Assembly: GCA_903859265.1 (NCBI GenBank)
Contig: CAIOLZ010000120.1
Span: forward strand, 1 to 12,920
DNA: 12,920 nt
Origin: an uncultured beta proteobacterium
Lineage (GTDB): Bacteria > Pseudomonadota > Gammaproteobacteria > Burkholderiales > Burkholderiaceae_C
Direction of reading: 5' to 3'
Part shown: positions 1 through 7,999 of the stretch, one piece after another
Layout: the number at the start of each line of letters is the position of its first letter
Numbering within the stretch: the first letter of the stretch is position 1
The notes under the pieces: model-generated
Databases searched by the model: none
Seen by the model: only the letters and a program-made list of their open reading frames with translations
Told to the model about the DNA's origin: nothing
Translations under genes and position numbers: made by a program

Positions 1-599
<599 letters not shown>

Positions 600-675
600 G
601 TGTCACCTTTTGGAGTTGTAATTTCACTGGGAAGTGTCTCGATTGTCGAGACTGGTCCCTGCCGCGATGTCGGCA

Positions 676-1548
676 TTACGACGCTGGAGAATGCATAGGC
701 GACACGCTGCGCAACGCCGACTGCACCGTGTTGTGTACCAGCATGGTCACCGTCATCGGGCCCACGCCGCCGGGCACCGGCGATATGTAGGATGCTTTTT
801 GGCGCACACCCTCAAAGTCCACGTCGCCTGCCAGCTTGCCATTGGGCAGGCGGTTGATGCCCACATCGATCACGACCGCGCCGGTGCGCACCATCTGCGG
901 CAGGATCAGATTGGGCTTGCCGGCGGCGACCACCAGAATATCTGCGAGGATGGTGAATTGCGCCAAATCACGGGTTTTTGCGTGGCAGATGACGACAGTT
1001 GCATCCTTTTGCATCAACATGAGTGCCATGGGTTTGCCCACAATATTGCTCGCACCGACCACCACCACGTTCTGACCTTCGACCGGAATGTTCTCGTATT
1101 CCAGCATCTTTTGCACGCCAAACGGGGTGCAGGGCGGGAACAGGGTTTCACCCTGGACGAGTGCGCCCACGTTATAGAGGTGAAAGCCGTCCACATCTTT
1201 ATCTCTGGAAACAGCGGCGACCACGCGCCTGGCGTCAAAGTGTGCAGGCAGCGGCAGCTGCACGAGAATGCCGTGCACCTGCGGGTCGGCGTTCAGCCGA
1301 TGAATTTCGGCTTCGACCTCCGTGTCTGGCGTGTCAGCGGGAAATGCATACACGGTGGAATGCAGACCTACCTCAGTGCAGGCCTTGACTTTGTTGGCCA
1401 CATAGACCTTGGACGCTGCGTTGTCCCCCACGATGATGACCGCCAGCCCCGGCGTAACGCCACGGGATTTCAGATCGCGGGTGATTGCGGCACATTCTTC
1501 GCGCACCTGGCGGGCTACGGCATTGCCATCGATAATTTTTGCGACCAT
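676..1548 (-). CDS. folD: Bifunctional methylene-THF dehydrogenase / methenyl-THF cyclohydrolase
   Basis: Cytosolic enzyme that oxidises 5,10-methylene-THF to methenyl-THF (NADP-linked in most bacteria) and hydrolyses it to 10-formyl-THF. The 290-residue product matches the usual length of about 285. Visible motifs are the Y-x3-K catalytic pair in KVYVANKVKA (about residues 48-57), GILVQLPLP, KDVDGFH, the dinucleotide-binding GASNIVGKP and the C-terminal PGGVGPMTVTML. The frame stays open upstream to 1758, but the protein proper begins MVAKIIDG at 1548. That ATG is preceded by a GGAGA-type ribosome site, and the upstream translation resembles nothing in the family. folD is upstream of glyA on the same strand and diverges from the MttB-like gene. 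This suggests a role in processing C1 units released by demethylation rather than only housekeeping folate metabolism. Confidence 0.96.
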   Translation of the reverse strand: MVAKIIDGNAVARQVREECAAITRDLKSRGVTPGLAVIIVGDNAASKVYVANKVKACTEVGLHSTVYAFPADTPDTEVEAEIHRLNADPQVHGILVQLPLPAHFDARRVVAAVSRDKDVDGFHLYNVGALVQGETLFPPCTPFGVQKMLEYENIPVEGQNVVVVGASNIVGKPMALMLMQKDATVVICHAKTRDLAQFTILADILVVAAGKPNLILPQMVRTGAVVIDVGINRLPNGKLAGDVDFEGVRQKASYISPVPGGVGPMTVTMLVHNTVQSALRSVSPMHSPAS

Positions 1549-1857
1549 GTTGCCGGTCTCCGTTTCTGGGTTTAAGACTGCGCGGATGCTAGGGGCGGGC
1601 ACGATCAAACGGCGCGTGTTTGGCGACTGTTGCCGGCGCAAATGCGACACATGGGCGAAACGGCCGGCGAGTTGGCCACGTCCGGTATTGGCCCTGCCTG
1701 CGACCAGCGCCCCTGGGGCGTTGGCACACAAAAGCGTGTCGCAAACAGGTCGGGCCAATATGCGGTGCCTGCAATATTATGAGTTTTCAACTTGCCGGAC
1801 ATGAGCTTTGGTCATGGCGGCATGCACATGGATCTGATACGGCTCTGGAGACACCGC
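1549..1857. promoter_or_regulatory. Divergent intergenic region between folD and the MttB-like gene
   Basis: This 309-bp stretch must hold the promoters and leaders of both divergent units. I see no convincing sigma-70 pair on either strand; the best -10-like element is the AT-rich tract at 1774-1782. Inverted repeats are present: a 5-bp stem with a 3-nt loop at 1708-1720, a perfect 9-bp pair (1686-1694 with 1752-1760) and a perfect 8-bp pair (1643-1650 with 1736-1743). The last two interlock, as in a pseudoknot. Repeats of this size are not unlikely by chance in GC-rich DNA. Both strands are open over parts of the region, but none of the translations is recognisable. Confidence 0.45.
1847..1850 (+). 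promoter_or_regulatory. Ribosome-binding site deciding the MttB-like start
   Basis: GGAG lies 7 nt upstream of the ATG at 1858. The earlier in-frame starts (1792 and others) have no comparable site and would add 22 residues unlike the family N-terminus, so translation is placed at 1858. Confidence 0.75.
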
Positions 1858-3441
1858 ATGAACGACACAGTAATCACACCGGAGATTGAAGCACCCCGCG
1901 GACGACGCGCCGGCGGCGGTCGGGAAGCCAAACGTGCAGCACGCTCAGCCCGCAGTGCGCAGTCGGTGCCCTATATCACCCGCAAAATCCCGTACTTTGA
2001 AGTGCTGGACGAAGAAGGGCTTGCCATCATCGAGCGCAATGCCGACACCATTCTGGAAGAAACCGGCATCGACTTTCGTGATGATCCGGAAGCCCTGGAG
2101 CTGTTTCGCGCTGCGGGCTGCGACGTCAAGGGCGAGCGGGTGCATTTCCCGCGGGGTTTGGCGCGCCAGCTGGTGCAGGCCACAGCACCGCGGGAGTTCA
2201 TCCAGTACGCACGCAACCCTGCGCACAACGTCGTCGTCGGCGGCAAAAACACGGTGTTTGCACCGGCGTATGGATCACCCTTTGTGCGTGATCTCGATAA
2301 AGGCCGCCGCTACGCCACCATTGCCGACTTCCAGAACTTTGTGAAGCTCACCTATATGGCCAACTCGCTGCACCACTCGGGCGGCACGATTTGCGAGCCG
2401 GTCGATCTGCCGGTGAACAAGCGCCACTTCGACATGGTTTACGCCCACATGAAGTACAGCGACAAGCCTTTCATGGGATCGGTCACCCACCCCGAGCGCG
2501 CGCAGGACACGGTGGAAATGACCAAAATTCTGTTTGGCGACAACTGGATCGACCCCCTGACCGGCAAGCCCCGCACTGCGGTCATCAACCTGATCAATGC
2601 CAACTCGCCGATGACGTTCGATGAGACCATGCTCGGCGCCGCCAAAGTCTATGCGCGTGCCAACCAGGCCTGCATCATCACGCCCTTTATTCTGGCGGGC
2701 GCCATGTCACCCGTCACGGTCGCCGGAACCTGTGCGCAGACACTGGCCGAAGCGTTGGCCGGCATGGCTTTTGTTCAACTCTGCAATCCCGGCGCGCCGG
2801 TGGTGCTGGGCAGCTTTGCATCCTCCATTTCCATGCAGTCCGGAGCACCTACCTTTGGTACGCCGGAGCCTGCACTGGTGCTCTATGTGATGGCTGCTCT
2901 GGCGCGGCGCCTCGGGGTGCCGTTTCGCTCTGGCGGGGGCCTGTGCGGCTCCAAAATTTCGGATGCGCAAGCGGCATCCGAGTCGGCCAATACACTGTTG
3001 CCCACCTGCCTGGGTGGCGTGAACTTCGTGTTGCACACGGCGGGATGGCTTGAAGGCGGCTTGTCCATGGGTTACGAGAAGTTCATCATGGACGTGGACC
3101 AGGCCGGCATGATGCATACGCTGCTCGGCGGCGTGGACCTGTCGGAAAACGGGCAAGCCATGGACGCGATCCGCGAGGTCGGCCCCGGCAAGCATTTTTT
3201 GGGCTGCGCCCACACCCAGGCCAATTTCGAAAGCGCCTTTTACCGCTCGCCCATTACCGACAACAACAGCTTCGAGCAGTGGGAAGCCGAGGGCAGCCGT
3301 GACCTCACGCAGCGGGCCAACGCGCTTTGGAAAAAACAGTTGTCCGAGTACGAAGCCCCGGCGATGGACGTGGCCACCGATGAAGGCATTCTGGACTACA
3401 TCAACCGCCGCAAGGCATCTTTCCCGGACTCCAACGTTTAA
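1858..3441 (+). CDS. MttB-superfamily (trimethylamine methyltransferase-like) methyltransferase without pyrrolysine
   Basis: The 527-residue protein belongs to the MttB/COG5598 superfamily, whose characterised non-pyrrolysine members move a methyl group from quaternary amines (glycine betaine, proline betaine, carnitine) to a corrinoid protein. Family hallmarks run along its length: ILEETGIDFRDDPEAL near 70, NTVFAPAYGSPFVRDLDKG near 130, FILAGAMSPVTVAGT, SSISMQSGAPTFGTPEP, and GQAMDAIREVGPGKHFLG in the C-terminal third. No in-frame amber codon interrupts the gene, so this is not the pyrrolysine trimethylamine enzyme. Residues 12-36 form an Arg/Gly/Ala-rich basic tail (PRGRRAGGGREAKRAARSAR) before the conserved core begins at VPYITRKIPY. 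It is the first gene of a two-gene plus-strand unit with the MFS transporter 32 bp downstream. The substrate cannot be read from the sequence; choline- and betaine-linked neighbours favour a quaternary amine. No corrinoid partner is visible in the window. Confidence 0.9.
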   Translation: MNDTVITPEIEAPRGRRAGGGREAKRAARSARSAQSVPYITRKIPYFEVLDEEGLAIIERNADTILEETGIDFRDDPEALELFRAAGCDVKGERVHFPRGLARQLVQATAPREFIQYARNPAHNVVVGGKNTVFAPAYGSPFVRDLDKGRRYATIADFQNFVKLTYMANSLHHSGGTICEPVDLPVNKRHFDMVYAHMKYSDKPFMGSVTHPERAQDTVEMTKILFGDNWIDPLTGKPRTAVINLINANSPMTFDETMLGAAKVYARANQACIITPFILAGAMSPVTVAGTCAQTLAEALAGMAFVQLCNPGAPVVLGSFASSISMQSGAPTFGTPEPALVLYVMAALARRLGVPFRSGGGLCGSKISDAQAASESANTLLPTCLGGVNFVLHTAGWLEGGLSMGYEKFIMDVDQAGMMHTLLGGVDLSENGQAMDAIREVGPGKHFLGCAHTQANFESAFYRSPITDNNSFEQWEAEGSRDLTQRANALWKKQLSEYEAPAMDVATDEGILDYINRRKASFPDSNV

Positions 3442-3458
3442 CATCCCGCCCAACTCCG

Positions 3459-3464
3459 GGAGGT
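3459..3464 (+). promoter_or_regulatory. Strong ribosome-binding site for a GTG-started transporter
   Basis: GGAGGT is a near-perfect Shine-Dalgarno sequence 9 nt before GTG at 3474. It supports the GTG start, which gives a normal MFS N-terminus with a first hydrophobic helix. Confidence 0.8.
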
Positions 3465-3473
3465 AAGCCGCCA

Positions 3474-4754
3474 GTGAACAAGTTGCTGATTCCGCTGGCT
3501 TCGCTGCTCAGCGGCCTGTCCATGCTGGTGATTGGCACCGGGCTGATGTTCGCAGCCATTGGCGCCCAAGCGGGCGCGGCCAAGTTTTCGGGCCTGGTCA
3601 CCGGCCTGGTGATGTCGGCCTACTTTGCCGGCTTCGTCTATGGCACTTACGCCTGCCCTGCCATCATCCGGCGTGTAGGCCATATCCGCGCCTTTGCCGC
3701 GATGGCCTCCATCGCCTCGGCACTGCCCATTTTTCATGCACTTTGGACCAATGCCTGGGCGTGGGGCGTGTTGCGGTTCGTCACCGGGGTCTGCCTGGTG
3801 GGTTTGTACATCGTGGTGGAAAGCTGGCTCAACGTGGTGGCGACCACGCAGCAAAGGGGCAAGGTGTTTGCGGCCTATATGGCAGTGAGTGGCATCTCCA
3901 TGGCGACCGGGCAATGGTTGATTCTGGTGGGCGACCGGTTCGGTTTCATGCCCTTTGCACTGGCATCCCTTTTGTTTTCGTTTGCCCTGATTCCCATCAC
4001 CTTGACCACCGTGGATGAACCCGAGACCATGGCCGCGCCCAAGTTCGCATTGAAGGAATTGTTCTACATCTCGCCGATCGGCGTGATCGGTACGGTTGGC
4101 TCGGGCCTTTTGGGCGGCGCCTTTTACAGCCTCGGGCACGTTTTTGGCGAGGGCGTGGGGTTCAGCGAGCGGGGCATTGCCATGTTCATGGCAGCCACCA
4201 TTTTGGGCGGTGCCGCGTTCCAGTGGCCTGTGGGACACCTGTCAGATCGCAATGACCGGCGCTGGGTGCTTTTTTGGGTTTGCGCACTGTGTGCCGGCGT
4301 GGCCTCGCTGGGCTTTTATCTGACCCGAGATTACGAGAGTTCGCTGATTTTTCTGGGCATTGTTTACGGTGGCCTGTCATTTACCGTGTATGGCCTGAGC
4401 GTGGCGCACGTCAACGACTTGATCGATGAAAGCAAGGTGCTGGAAGTAACCAGCGGCTTGCTGCTGATGTACGGCATCGGCTCTACCGCCGGCCCTACGC
4501 TGGCGGGCGGCGTCATGGACTGGCTGGGCCCGGAAGCCCTTATGCTTTACTTTGCTGTCGTGCTGGGCATTCTGGCGCTGAGTGTCTGGTTGTTTGCCGG
4601 CGCTAAATACCTGCACCCGTCCACCAGCAGTCACAAAACCGGCTATGTCGCCATGGATGGCACCGGCTCACAAGCGGTGTTGCAGCTCGATCCCAGGCGG
4701 CCTGATTTTGAGCACAGCCGGCCCGCCAGAGCGCTCACGGATCCCGGAGGTTAG
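3474..4754 (+). CDS. Major facilitator superfamily transporter, YcaD-like
   Basis: This 426-residue inner-membrane transporter has a typical 12-helix MFS hydropathy pattern. The first helix is about residues 5-30 and the second about 41-62. A basic IIRRVGHIRAF loop follows helix 2, and a central cytoplasmic stretch (VDEPETMAAPKFALKEL) separates the two six-helix halves. The ESWLN motif at 116-120 and the N-terminal layout are typical of the YcaD-type subgroup, whose substrates are mostly unknown. The C-terminal tail of about 45 residues is hydrophilic. The start is GTG with a strong ribosome site. It directly follows the MttB-like gene, so transport of that enzyme's substrate or a demethylated product is a reasonable inference. 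Its TAG stop interlocks with the TAA stop of the convergent HyuA-like gene within the four bases 4751-4754, which leaves no room for a terminator. Confidence 0.88.
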   Translation: MNKLLIPLASLLSGLSMLVIGTGLMFAAIGAQAGAAKFSGLVTGLVMSAYFAGFVYGTYACPAIIRRVGHIRAFAAMASIASALPIFHALWTNAWAWGVLRFVTGVCLVGLYIVVESWLNVVATTQQRGKVFAAYMAVSGISMATGQWLILVGDRFGFMPFALASLLFSFALIPITLTTVDEPETMAAPKFALKELFYISPIGVIGTVGSGLLGGAFYSLGHVFGEGVGFSERGIAMFMAATILGGAAFQWPVGHLSDRNDRRWVLFWVCALCAGVASLGFYLTRDYESSLIFLGIVYGGLSFTVYGLSVAHVNDLIDESKVLEVTSGLLLMYGIGSTAGPTLAGGVMDWLGPEALMLYFAVVLGILALSVWLFAGAKYLHPSTSSHKTGYVAMDGTGSQAVLQLDPRRPDFEHSRPARALTDPGG

Positions 4755-6805
4755 CGCGCTGCGTCTGGCCGCCCGATCGCCTCGGCCACCAGCACTGCGC
4801 TCAGAAGACCGGTTTCATTGCGTGCATTGGGCATATAGGTTTTGGTGACGGTCAGCTGGACCTGTGGAGCTGGAGCGCCCATGGCTACTACGGCTTCGAA
4901 GGCAATCCGGCGGGCCAGGGTGTCGGCGTATTGCAAGGCTTGTATCGCGTCCGAAAATTGCTCGCCACCTTCTGCCGCATGGACACGAAACATGCCCGTA
5001 CCATCGCCTAATACTTCCACCGTGCTGCTGTGCGCCACCACGCCGGTGGCAGCGCCCACGGCGTTGGCAACGTCGCAAAACTCGGGGAACACCAGCGTGC
5101 AGCCAAGCCGCTTGCGGACTTCTTCGTAATAGACCTTGACCGGGCCACCGACTGCCACCACCGGTACGCTGGGTGTGAGGCGGACTGAGGCCAGGCCCAA
5201 ACTTCCAGCGCCGGAGCAAACGGCCTGCGTGAGCGGGTTATCGGCCATCTCAATGCCAAAAGCGGTTTGCAAAATCGCCAGCCCGGTCAGGCGTACGGTC
5301 TCGGCCCAGACTTGCTGCGCCAGCGCCAGCGTGCGCTCAGGCGTGGGCATTTTCATGTCCCGCAAACGTGCGGCCAGTTGCGTCGCCATGGTGGCCGCTT
5401 CGACCGACCAGTTGGCCTGCAAACCCAGCACGTGCGATACATCCGACGGGGTCAGGCTGCTGACCTGGATCAGGCCTTTTTTTTGCAACGAAGCGATGGC
5501 GCGCTGGGCCGGCAGCGATTGGGCGACCTTGCGAAATGGCTGGGGTTCGGCGTTGACGCTTTGGAGTACATCGAGTTCGCGTTGCGACAAACCTGCGGGC
5601 ACGCTGCCGCTGCGGGCTGCAAAAGGCAGCAGTACAAATTTGCCGTGCATCGAGCCACCGCCATCCACGTCATCCAGGTCGGCGCGCAGCAGTTCAATAA
5701 CATGCGGGTAAAGCGAAGCAATCAGGGATACCGGCGCCACCCGCTGCGGCCCCACGTTGATTTTTCCGTTGGCGGCGAAGGCAATTTCGCTATCACCGCC
5801 CAGGCCAATGGTGCGCACGTCGATCGCCCGCACCATGGTGCGCCAGCCACCCACTTCGGCGCCTTCTTCTTTGACTTTGGGACGACCGTCGATCAGGATG
5901 CCCAGATCGGTGGTGGTGCCACCCATATCCGACAGGATGAAGCTGTCGAGTCCGCTCAACCACTGCGCGCCCACCAGGCTCGCGGCGGGTCCGCTGAGCA
6001 CCGTTTCAATCGGTCGCATCGCCACCGATTCGGCCAGCGCCAGCGAGCCATCACCCTTGACGATCATCAGCGGGCAGGCGATTTTCAGGTCGGCCATGGC
6101 ACGTCGCACCGCGTCGATCAGCCCCGTAATGCGCGGAATCAGCCGCGCATTGAGCACCGCGGTGAGTGCCCTGCGCGGCGCGTCCAGCGACGACGACAAT
6201 TCGGTCGATAGCGTCACTGGCTTACCGGTGCGCTCCACGATCAGTTCCCGCGCTTCGAGCTCGTGCGCCGCATTGCGCACCGCAAATGTAGAGGCCACGG
6301 CGAATGCGTCCACCCGTGGATTCATGCTGACGAGCGCTGCCTCCAGCGCATCGCGGTCCAGCGGTGCCAGCGCATCGCCGCCGTGGTTGTGCCCGCCGCC
6401 AATCGCGACCCATGGAATTCCGGGGAAGGCTTTGGCGATACCGGTGCGTTCGACCATGGCAGCGTCGAAGCCTATCAGGATCACGCCGGTTGCACCGCCA
6501 TGTCCCTCGACCACGGCATTGGTCGCCAGTGTGGTCGAGACCGACACCATCGCAATGCTTTGCGGTGTGATCTGCCGGGGGAGTTTGGCCAGCGCTCGGG
6601 TGATCGCCTGTGCCACGCCAACGGCCAGATCGCCTTTGGTAGTAATCGCTTTGGCAGTCGCCAAAATGCGGTGACCGCGCGCTTCGATGATGGCGGCGTC
6701 GGTGTAGGTGCCTCCGGTATCGACACCAATGAGGTAGGAAGGCTCAGGCAGTGCGCTTGGCTCGCAGGCGTGTTGCAATCGTTCTTGCGGATTTGCGCCG
6801 GCCAT
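4751..6805 (-). CDS. Hydantoinase/oxoprolinase A-type (HyuA-like) ASKHA ATPase
   Basis: This 684-residue protein is of the hydantoinase/5-oxoprolinase A family. The N-terminal phosphate-binding DTGGTYTD (29-36) is followed by STTLATNAVVEG (90-101), the second phosphate loop DMGGTTTD (293-300) and a late VAVGGP (550-555). The actin-like ATP-binding core therefore looks intact. Family members couple ATP hydrolysis to cyclic amide opening, usually with a HyuB subunit or domain, and none is visible here. Residues about 404-462 look like a small helix-turn-helix-type insert (LSQRELDVLQS, then LQKKGLIQVSSLTPSDVSHVLGL). There is no clustered-cysteine iron-sulfur motif as in RamA/RACo. The ATG at 6805 abuts the TGA of the BHMT-like gene (TGAATG), so the two are almost certainly translationally coupled. 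A role as an ATP-dependent partner or activator of the methyltransferases is inference; true hydantoinase activity is the alternative. Confidence 0.88.
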   Translation of the reverse strand: MAGANPQERLQHACEPSALPEPSYLIGVDTGGTYTDAAIIEARGHRILATAKAITTKGDLAVGVAQAITRALAKLPRQITPQSIAMVSVSTTLATNAVVEGHGGATGVILIGFDAAMVERTGIAKAFPGIPWVAIGGGHNHGGDALAPLDRDALEAALVSMNPRVDAFAVASTFAVRNAAHELEARELIVERTGKPVTLSTELSSSLDAPRRALTAVLNARLIPRITGLIDAVRRAMADLKIACPLMIVKGDGSLALAESVAMRPIETVLSGPAASLVGAQWLSGLDSFILSDMGGTTTDLGILIDGRPKVKEEGAEVGGWRTMVRAIDVRTIGLGGDSEIAFAANGKINVGPQRVAPVSLIASLYPHVIELLRADLDDVDGGGSMHGKFVLLPFAARSGSVPAGLSQRELDVLQSVNAEPQPFRKVAQSLPAQRAIASLQKKGLIQVSSLTPSDVSHVLGLQANWSVEAATMATQLAARLRDMKMPTPERTLALAQQVWAETVRLTGLAILQTAFGIEMADNPLTQAVCSGAGSLGLASVRLTPSVPVVAVGGPVKVYYEEVRKRLGCTLVFPEFCDVANAVGAATGVVAHSSTVEVLGDGTGMFRVHAAEGGEQFSDAIQALQYADTLARRIAFEAVVAMGAPAPQVQLTVTKTYMPNARNETGLLSAVLVAEAIGRPDAAR

Positions 6806-7882
6806 TCAGCCGCCGCTTCCCGCCCCGGAGCGCCGTCCACGGCCGCGGTTGAGGTTGGCACCGGCAGCCGCACCGCCGGCGCGGCTGAGTTCACCGCCCC
6901 ACTGCGCGCGGGCGCCGGTAGAAATTTCACCCAACGCGCCGACCACCTCGTCAATGCTCGGCGCCGGGCCCTTGGTGTGGGCGTCCAGCGCGTCTTTCAT
7001 CGCGCGCAGGTGAACCGGCGACGTCCCGCAGCAGCCGCCAATAATGCGCGCGCCAGAGTCCAGCGCCATGCGGGCATAAACGCTCATCAGCTCAGGGGTG
7101 CCGTTGTAAACGATGCTGCCGTTGACATACTGCGGGATGCCGCAATTGCCCTTGGCAACAAGCACCACGTCAGGCCCCATCGCAGTGTGCAGATTGTGAA
7201 TGGTGGCCACCATCTCGGAGGCGCCCACGCCGCAGTTGCTGCCACAGGCGGCCAGCCGTGGAGAGAGCGACTTCTCGATTTCAGAAAAGTCGCTGGGGGA
7301 GATGCCCATCATCGAGCGGCCATTGGTATCGAAACTCAGCGTGCACACCACAGGCAGTCCGGTAGTCGATGCGCCCGCCACGGCGGCTTCGACCTCCTCG
7401 CGGGAGGACATGGTCTCAATCCACAGCACATCAGCACCACCGGCTTTGAGCGCGGTGGCCTGTTCGGCAAATGCGGCGGTGGCGTCGGCAGCGCTGAGCG
7501 TGCCGACTGGCTCCATGATTTCTCCTGTGGGTCCCATGCTGCCAGCCACCACCACCGTACGTCCGCTCTTGTCGGCCACGGCACGCGCAAGCTGCGCCGC
7601 TGCAGTGTTGAGCTCGGCCATGCGGCCCTGGGCGTTGTGCAGTTTGAGCCTATAGGTGGTTCCGCCAAAACTGTTGGTCAGAATGATGTCGGCACCTGCA
7701 TCCACAAAGCTCTGGTGCAGCTTGGTAATGCGTTCAGGGTGGTCAAAATTCCACAACTCCGGTGCGTCGCCCGACATCAGGCCCATGTCGAACAGATTAC
7801 TGCCGGTGGCGCCATCGGCCAACAGCCAGGCTCGTTCGGCCAGCAGGCGGGTAAAACGGTTATCAGATACGTTGGATGTCAT
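6806..7882 (-). CDS. Homocysteine S-methyltransferase family protein, betaine-homocysteine methyltransferase-like
   Basis: This 358-residue Hcy-binding domain enzyme should methylate homocysteine to methionine in the cytoplasm. The zinc ligands are all present: Cys217 in GSNCGVG and Cys284-Cys285 in GGCCGT. The N-terminal ADGATGSNL (22-30) and TNSFGG (69-74) complete the family pattern. Glycine betaine, another methyl donor or a methyl-corrinoid could be the donor; the same fold forms the first module of cobalamin-dependent MetH. The last 30 or so residues form a Gly/Ala/Arg-rich tail (GANLNRGRGRRSGAGSGG) outside the catalytic domain. This parallels the basic tail of the MttB-like protein. 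The start at ATG 7882 has only a weak ribosome site. The stop codon is fused to the HyuA-like start (TGAATG), which makes a two-gene unit. The family call is secure; the methyl donor is not determined. Confidence 0.9.
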   Translation of the reverse strand: MTSNVSDNRFTRLLAERAWLLADGATGSNLFDMGLMSGDAPELWNFDHPERITKLHQSFVDAGADIILTNSFGGTTYRLKLHNAQGRMAELNTAAAQLARAVADKSGRTVVVAGSMGPTGEIMEPVGTLSAADATAAFAEQATALKAGGADVLWIETMSSREEVEAAVAGASTTGLPVVCTLSFDTNGRSMMGISPSDFSEIEKSLSPRLAACGSNCGVGASEMVATIHNLHTAMGPDVVLVAKGNCGIPQYVNGSIVYNGTPELMSVYARMALDSGARIIGGCCGTSPVHLRAMKDALDAHTKGPAPSIDEVVGALGEISTGARAQWGGELSRAGGAAAGANLNRGRGRRSGAGSGG

Positions 7883-7899
7883 CGTGCTTCAGGGAGTAA

Positions 7900-7936
7900 G
7901 GGCAAAAATAGAATCTGTAAGCCATGGATTTTGCCC
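7900..7936 (-). promoter_or_regulatory. Inverted repeat upstream of the BHMT-like gene, candidate operator
   Basis: A perfect 8-bp inverted repeat (gggcaaaa at 7900-7907, ttttgccc at 7929-7936) has a 21-bp centre. It ends 18 bp upstream of the BHMT-like ATG, inside the only 117-bp gap in front of that unit. The position suits an operator or leader hairpin. No clear promoter hexamers accompany it, and a chance origin remains possible. Confidence 0.25.
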
Positions 7937-7999
7937 GACTTGGCTGAAAATGATGGCAAGGGCTGCAAGCGGCCTTACGAACCCATCTCCAGCAGTCAT

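Noticed and set aside
634..1575. A 313-codon plus-strand open frame opposite folD, and similar long frames at 5267-6211, 5757-6674, 9705-10757 and 11937-12851
   Set aside because: All lie opposite strongly supported genes and have biased, domain-free translations.
1549..1758. A 70-residue N-terminal extension of FolD
   Set aside because: The extension is unlike FolD proteins, and the ATG at 1548 has a suitable ribosome site and the family N-terminus.
1792..1857. Earlier starts for the MttB-like protein
   Set aside because: There is no ribosome site comparable to the GGAG before 1858, and the added residues do not resemble the family.
1858..3441. Pyrrolysine-containing trimethylamine methyltransferase
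   Set aside because: The frame has no internal amber codon, so it is a non-pyrrolysine member of the superfamily.
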